The position numbers and the translations under genes were made by a program. DNA of 64,000 nt from RGIG8775 sp045660295 (GTDB lineage: Bacteria; Bacillota; Clostridia; Oscillospirales; CAG-272). Location of the stretch: assembly GCA_045660295.1 (NCBI GenBank), contig JAZRDN010000030.1:8810-72809 (forward strand), read 5' to 3'. This document shows positions 60,750 to 64,000 of the stretch, piece after piece; within the stretch, counting starts at the first letter, position 1, and every line of letters starts with the position of its first letter. The notes under the pieces were generated by a model that saw only the letters and a program-made list of their open reading frames with translations, did not search any database and had not been told where the DNA came from.

Positions 60750-61433
60750 ATGAAAGACGAATGCTTAATCTGCGGTGCGCCGCTGAAATATTTAGAAAAC
60801 GAGATCCCGATGGAATGTGCCATCTGCCACAAAAAAGAAAATAGTAAAACAGCTTGCGAAAACGGTCACTACATATGCAACGAATGTCATACACAAGGTA
60901 TGGATAGCATTATAGGTGCATGCCTTGCAGAAACCTCGAAGAATCCTATCGAAATCATTCAGAAAATGTTTGTCTTGCCGTTCTGTCATATGCACGGCCC
61001 CGAACATCATGTTATGGTAGGCTCGGCATTACTTACTGCGTATAAAAACGCGGGTGGTGATATTGATCTTGTAAAAGCACTTTCCGAGATGCAGGCACGA
61101 GGCAAGAAAGTCCCCGGCGGTGCTTGCGGATTTTGGGGAGCTTGCGGTGCAGGAGTGAGCGCAGGAATGTTCGTTTCCATTGTAACGGGCTCTACACCTC
61201 TCGCAAACGAGGCGTGGGGATTGTCTAATAAAATGACCTCCTCCGCCCTTGGTGCGATCGGCGAGATTGGCGGTCCACGTTGCTGCAAGCGCAATTCCTA
61301 TATTTCAATCATCAAAGCCACGGAGTTTGCAAAAGAACACCTCGGCGTAGAAATGGAGCTTGGTGAGATCAAGTGTGTGCATTCAGCACAGAACAATCAG
61401 TGCATTGGAACGAGATGTCCTTTTCACGCTTGA
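60750..61433 (+). CDS. DUF5714-type cysteine-rich protein
   Basis: 227 aa. Start at the ATG 60750 after GAGG. The N-terminus is a zinc-ribbon-like Cys set: CLICGAPL, CAICHKKE, C-x-NGHYICNECH. The main domain is marked by PFCHMHGPEHHVMVG, GGACGFWGACGAGVSAG, GEIGGPRCCKR and the end CVHSAQNNQCIGTRCPFHA. These blocks match the DUF5714 family, seen in anaerobes and sometimes next to or fused with SAM-methyltransferases. The many Cys and His suggest Fe-S or other metal binding. Function unknown; no partner gene is adjacent. Confidence 0.82.
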   Translation: MKDECLICGAPLKYLENEIPMECAICHKKENSKTACENGHYICNECHTQGMDSIIGACLAETSKNPIEIIQKMFVLPFCHMHGPEHHVMVGSALLTAYKNAGGDIDLVKALSEMQARGKKVPGGACGFWGACGAGVSAGMFVSIVTGSTPLANEAWGLSNKMTSSALGAIGEIGGPRCCKRNSYISIIKATEFAKEHLGVEMELGEIKCVHSAQNNQCIGTRCPFHA

Positions 61434-61464
61434 TAATTAAATTTCAATTTGTCAACTACACACC

Positions 61465-61493
61465 AAAAGGGCTACCCTCAGGGTAGCCCTTTT
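61465..61493. terminator. Bidirectional terminator between DUF5714 and the integrase
   Basis: 13-bp stem AAAAGGGCTACCC / GGGTAGCCCTTTT with a TCA loop; A-rich left and T-rich right arms serve both converging genes. Confidence 0.9.
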
Positions 61494-61502
61494 TATATCC
61501 CA

Positions 61503-62699
61503 TCAATCCGTCAGCGCATCGTATATCGCTACGCCGGTCGGCACCTTACTGTGACTGTCCAGATGGCTATAAATGTTTCCTGTCGTGCCGATATCCGAGT
61601 GCCCGAGCCACATTTGAATGTCTTTCATCTGCTTGCCAAGTGGGGGCATTGTTGACGCGCAGGAGTGGCGCAGATCCTGAAATCTTATCTTGCGAAGTCC
61701 GTGCCGTCTAAGGAGCCCCGCGAAGTGTTCACTAACGTAATCGGGATTATAAATATTGCCTATCGCATCCACGTTTACGTACTCAAGGTACTCTTTGTTG
61801 TAGCCTCTCCCGAACATCTCTTGCATCTCCATTTGCTTGGCTTTCTCCTCAAGAAGCGCCTCTCTGATGTTCGGTAGCAGAGGCAGAGTGCGGAAGGAAG
61901 ATTTGGTTTTCATCACGTCATATCCAACCACTCCGTCGCTCTCCTCAACCACCTTGTGTCTGATAGAAATCGAACCCTTATCCCCCTCGGAGAAATCGAT
62001 TGCCGACCATTTGATACCGAGGATCTCGCTTCGTCGCAGTCCATAGAAGCAAGCCAGAAGGATGATAAGATGTAGCTCGTCGTCGCGTGATACCTCGAGG
62101 AGCTTTTTCATTTCTTCGGGGTTATAGTAGTCCGCAATATACTGTTGCGCCTTGGGTCTATCTGCTTGGTCAACGGGATTTGCAGGAAGGATTCTGCGCT
62201 TGAATGCCGACTTGAATGCGAGATGCAACACGCTGTGATACCTCTGCATACTTGTCCCTTTAAGTCCTTCATCTGCAAGCGATGCATAGAACTGATTGAT
62301 CTCGTCACCAGTGACCTCATTGACCTTTAAGTTCAGCTCTCGGAAGAACGGAACGATGCGCAGGTCGATGTACTTTTTGTATCCGTCGTATGTCGTCTTG
62401 CTCACGTTTCTTCTGTGTCCTTCAAGCCACTCGTAGAGGTAATCCTCCACGGGCATATTGGCAATTCTGTTGCGCTCACGCTCGGCAGGACTCATCGCAT
62501 CACTCAGATAATTGTTTCCCGAATTGAGCTTGGTCAGCAACGTATTCAGACGATGATTTGCTTCTCGCTTCGTACCGCCTCGCACCTCAAGGTCAAGAGG
62601 ATACCATTTTACTTTTCTCTTGCCGTACACATCATAATGATTGACGGCAGCGTAATACTTGCCGTTCTTTTCTTCCAAGTGTCCTGTTATCTTTTTCAT
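61503..62699 (-). CDS. Tyrosine recombinase/integrase
   Basis: 398 aa site-specific recombinase. An N-terminal arm-binding region (GHLEEKNGKYYAAVNHYDVYGKRKVKW) is followed by a SAM-like core-binding domain (~80-180) and the catalytic domain. Catalytic residues: Arg in CFYGLRRSEILGIKW, His-x-x-Arg in FQDLRHSCAST (DLRHS), the second His in WLGHSDIGTTGNIYSHL, and the nucleophile Tyr in NIYSHL. The protein is full length. Its start overlaps the upstream excisionase-like gene by 4 nt, so int follows xis in one transcript. Confidence 0.94.
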   Translation of the reverse strand: MKKITGHLEEKNGKYYAAVNHYDVYGKRKVKWYPLDLEVRGGTKREANHRLNTLLTKLNSGNNYLSDAMSPAERERNRIANMPVEDYLYEWLEGHRRNVSKTTYDGYKKYIDLRIVPFFRELNLKVNEVTGDEINQFYASLADEGLKGTSMQRYHSVLHLAFKSAFKRRILPANPVDQADRPKAQQYIADYYNPEEMKKLLEVSRDDELHLIILLACFYGLRRSEILGIKWSAIDFSEGDKGSISIRHKVVEESDGVVGYDVMKTKSSFRTLPLLPNIREALLEEKAKQMEMQEMFGRGYNKEYLEYVNVDAIGNIYNPDYVSEHFAGLLRRHGLRKIRFQDLRHSCASTMPPLGKQMKDIQMWLGHSDIGTTGNIYSHLDSHSKVPTGVAIYDALTD

Positions 62700-63082
62700 A
62701 CGTTCACCTCACTTTTTTCTTTTGTTTTGGTCTCGATACGTCCGTTGGCAACACCAACAATACCACACTTTTCCTCAGAAGTCCAGTGATTATGGGATAC
62801 TTTAAGGGACGGAATTTGAAAACATTTTTCTGCGACCAAATAGTCTATCAAAGCGTTCTTTGGAATGCGAATAACACGTCCGTGAGTGACGTATTTTAAC
62901 GCTCCTTCGTGTATCAAAGCATAGATAGTATTCTTGCTGCACGATAGCGATTCTGCTACCTCAAGGACGGTCATAGCAGAAGAAAAACGCTTGAAGTGCT
63001 TGCGCATATCGATCTTAATTGTGCGAACCCGCCCCTCACGAACTGGGATTTTGTAATTGATTTTGGGTATGTTCTTTTGCAT
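62696..63082 (-). CDS. Excisionase-like HTH DNA-binding protein
   Basis: 128 aa. The MerR/excisionase-type helix-turn-helix is in TVLEVAESLSCSKNTIYALIHEGALKYVTHGRVIRIP (residues ~38-75), followed by DYLVAEKCF. The N-terminal ~35 residues are strongly basic and the C-terminal third has no recognised motif. Position just before int and the 4-nt overlap support a directionality factor. An AAAGGATGA site precedes the ATG. Confidence 0.85.
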   Translation of the reverse strand: MQKNIPKINYKIPVREGRVRTIKIDMRKHFKRFSSAMTVLEVAESLSCSKNTIYALIHEGALKYVTHGRVIRIPKNALIDYLVAEKCFQIPSLKVSHNHWTSEEKCGIVGVANGRIETKTKEKSEVNV

Positions 63083-63103
63083 CTTTTTATCATCCTTTCA
63101 ACT

Positions 63104-63145
63104 TTATATTTTTTTTGATTTCCACTTGTTTAGTAAGCGACCCAT
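63104..63145 (-). CDS. Possible 13-residue leader peptide
   Basis: ATG at 63143-63145 with an excellent GGAGG at a normal distance, encoding MGRLLNKWKSKKI then a stop, about 20 nt before the excisionase-like gene. The frame can be extended upstream to 109 codons, but without a good ribosome site and with unconvincing composition. It may be a translated leader that couples to the next gene, or chance. The wider stretch 63083-63433 otherwise shows no convincing gene. Confidence 0.35.
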   Translation of the reverse strand: MGRLLNKWKSKKI

Positions 63146-63573
63146 GCCAAGACCTCCATATAAATCGCGTAATGTGAGCGTTTTCGACACGTACGCTCCA
63201 CGCCATGACCCACAGCCATGTTTTTTGACCCACAGTAACATTATACACAAAAAATCCTCGCACCCCTTTATTCTGTCGGCTCTGCCGTCAGATGTGATTT
63301 GGCAAAGGTCGCCTCGCGACCCAGAGCCTTTCTCCTGCTTTTTTTCGACCTCGAAAATAAACTCTCTAAATGTCAAAATGCCAAGACTCAAATTAAGGAA
63401 TACGGAAAAGAAGAAGGCGGTTATTAGTTGCATTATATCCGCTTTCGCTCACTAAAGTGGTTATAGGTTATCTATATATTTGTCTTTTTCTTTTCTGTTA
63501 TAAATATAATTTTAAGTGGTATAGTTATATTTCCTCTTGTTAGTACTACCTTTTCTATACTACGCTATGTTCT

Positions 63574-63882
63574 TTATGACACGAGGGTAGTCCGTTTTTT
63601 GATACGGTATATATTTGAGGAATAATCCCCTGTGGGTGAATACTGATGATATTTTTCAATAAGCCCACAACCTATAAGTGCCTTTATTGCCTTATCTACG
63701 GTTTCCTTTTTGCCTATCCCACAGTTCTTTGCAATATCGCGCCTTGATGGAAAAGCAACACCTGTGCTTCTGTTCATTCGTCTGCATAGATAGCAATACA
63801 CAACGATGTCTCTTGGCTTGAGTCCAAAAGAAAAAATATCGTTGTCCACCATAAAAAAGTTTTCTCGTTTTACTTCTGTCAT
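63574..63882 (-). CDS. HTH_36-type helix-turn-helix protein of the mobile element
   Basis: 102 aa winged-helix protein. The recognisable segment is DIVVYCYLCRRMNRSTGVAFPSRRDIAKNCGIGKKETVDKAIKALIGCGLIEKYHQYSPTG (about 25-90), as in replication-initiator N-termini and small element regulators. At this size it is probably a regulator rather than a full replication protein. AGAGGAG precedes the ATG. The 140 nt between it and the next minus-strand feature are AT-rich, with no feature I can name. Confidence 0.8.
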   Translation of the reverse strand: MTEVKRENFFMVDNDIFSFGLKPRDIVVYCYLCRRMNRSTGVAFPSRRDIAKNCGIGKKETVDKAIKALIGCGLIEKYHQYSPTGDYSSNIYRIKKRTTLVS

Positions 63883-63903
63883 TTTATTCTCCTCTCTTTT
63901 CTG

Positions 63904-63968
63904 ATCAAAGGGCCATTTTGGCCCTTTGATTTTTTCTCCCGATCAAGTGGCCATTTTGGCCACTTGAT
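63904..63968. repeat. Two tandem 27-nt hairpins with compensatory changes
   Basis: Hairpin A: ATCAAAGGGCCA-TTT-TGGCCCTTTGAT (63904-63930). Hairpin B: ATCAAGTGGCCA-TTT-TGGCCACTTGAT (63942-63968). Same arm length and loop; the two arms differ at matched positions so that pairing is kept. They lie just upstream of the HTH gene (minus strand); T-runs follow each on the plus strand. Confidence 0.9.
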
Positions 63969-64000
63969 TTTCATATAACGTTTATGTAATATATCCCCCT

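Larger units (their letters stand above)
61495..64000. mobile_element. End of an integrative element (partial)
   Basis: From the integrase 3' end to the right edge all genes are on the minus strand and of mobile type: tyrosine recombinase, excisionase-like HTH with a 4-nt overlap, a short leader-like frame and an HTH_36-type protein. An integrase lying at the very end of the element, next to chromosomal genes, is usual for ICEs and phage-like elements. No att repeat can be seen because the other end is outside the window. The tRNA-Ser 3' end is not duplicated here. Confidence 0.7.

Noticed and set aside
60557..61503. tRNA-Ser 3' end as the attachment site of the integrative element
   Set aside because: No copy of the tRNA 3' end is seen near the integrase, and the DUF5714 gene with its own promoter and terminator lies between. 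The real junction cannot be set from this window.
63104..63433. 109-codon frame as a full gene
   Set aside because: No ribosome site at its upstream start and improbable composition; only the last 13 codons have a good initiation signal.
1..64000. CRISPR arrays, rRNA operons or insertion sequences
   Set aside because: No regularly spaced direct repeats, no rRNA sequence and no transposase gene with flanking repeats were found.

Overview
The window looks like chromosome of a spore-forming, low-to-moderate GC member of the Clostridia (Bacillota). Evidence: spoIIID, a PdaA-type spore-cortex deacetylase, the Firmicute cluster miaB-ylbF-mutS-mutL, a lysine riboswitch, single-chain glycyl-tRNA synthetase, and many sigma-A promoters with strong AGGAGG-type ribosome binding sites. 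Secreted lipoproteins, a CE2-like esterase, glucuronate isomerase and a galE-galM cluster fit a carbohydrate-using gut or rumen-type anaerobe. I cannot name the genus.

Layout. 1-7559 (minus): a tight housekeeping operon running Gfo/Idh oxidoreductase, coaE, M18 aminopeptidase, prfA, sua5/tsaC, a GyrA/ParC-like topoisomerase subunit and the start of a secreted or membrane protein. 7774-12956 (plus): secreted protein, D,D-carboxypeptidase, pgi and a small P-loop protein, most with their own promoter. 13105-25703 (plus): miaB-ylbF-mutS-mutL, tgt, a tldD/tldE pair, a membrane-anchored protein and glyS. 25790-29069 (minus): MutS-like ATPase, Lrp/AsnC regulator and aminotransferase as an overlapping operon. 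29226-34940 (plus): a collapsed oxidoreductase pseudogene, uxaC, a CE2-like lipoprotein, a zinc-ribbon membrane protein and topB. 34984-41407 (minus): an NhaC-family transporter under a lysine riboswitch, then an operon of AI-2E-type transporter, htpG, a diverged chorismate mutase/prephenate dehydratase-like protein and a TSCPD protein. 41618-44308: ispE and a few envelope genes.

44514-49711 (plus) is the most unusual part. It is a self-contained three-gene unit with a consensus promoter, 10-nt gaps and its own terminator. It encodes a TerB-N/TerB-C protein, a BrxD-like (DUF2791) ATPase and an Lhr-like DEIH helicase. This is probably an anti-mobile-element system, related in parts to BREX and Ter systems but with no methyltransferase, PglZ or nuclease gene beside it.

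49820-60418: pdaA, a DUF624 membrane protein, a SpoU methyltransferase, spoIIID, a GNAT acetyltransferase, a flavodoxin-sized protein, a sugar-nucleotide cluster (nucleotidyltransferase-galE-galM, minus), and a Crp-like regulator followed by a complete NMT1/SsuA-type ABC transporter (plus). 60557-61433: tRNA-Ser(CGA) and a DUF5714 protein. From about 61495 to the right edge lies the end of an integrative element: tyrosine recombinase, excisionase-like protein, an HTH protein, and two tandem hairpins with compensatory base changes.
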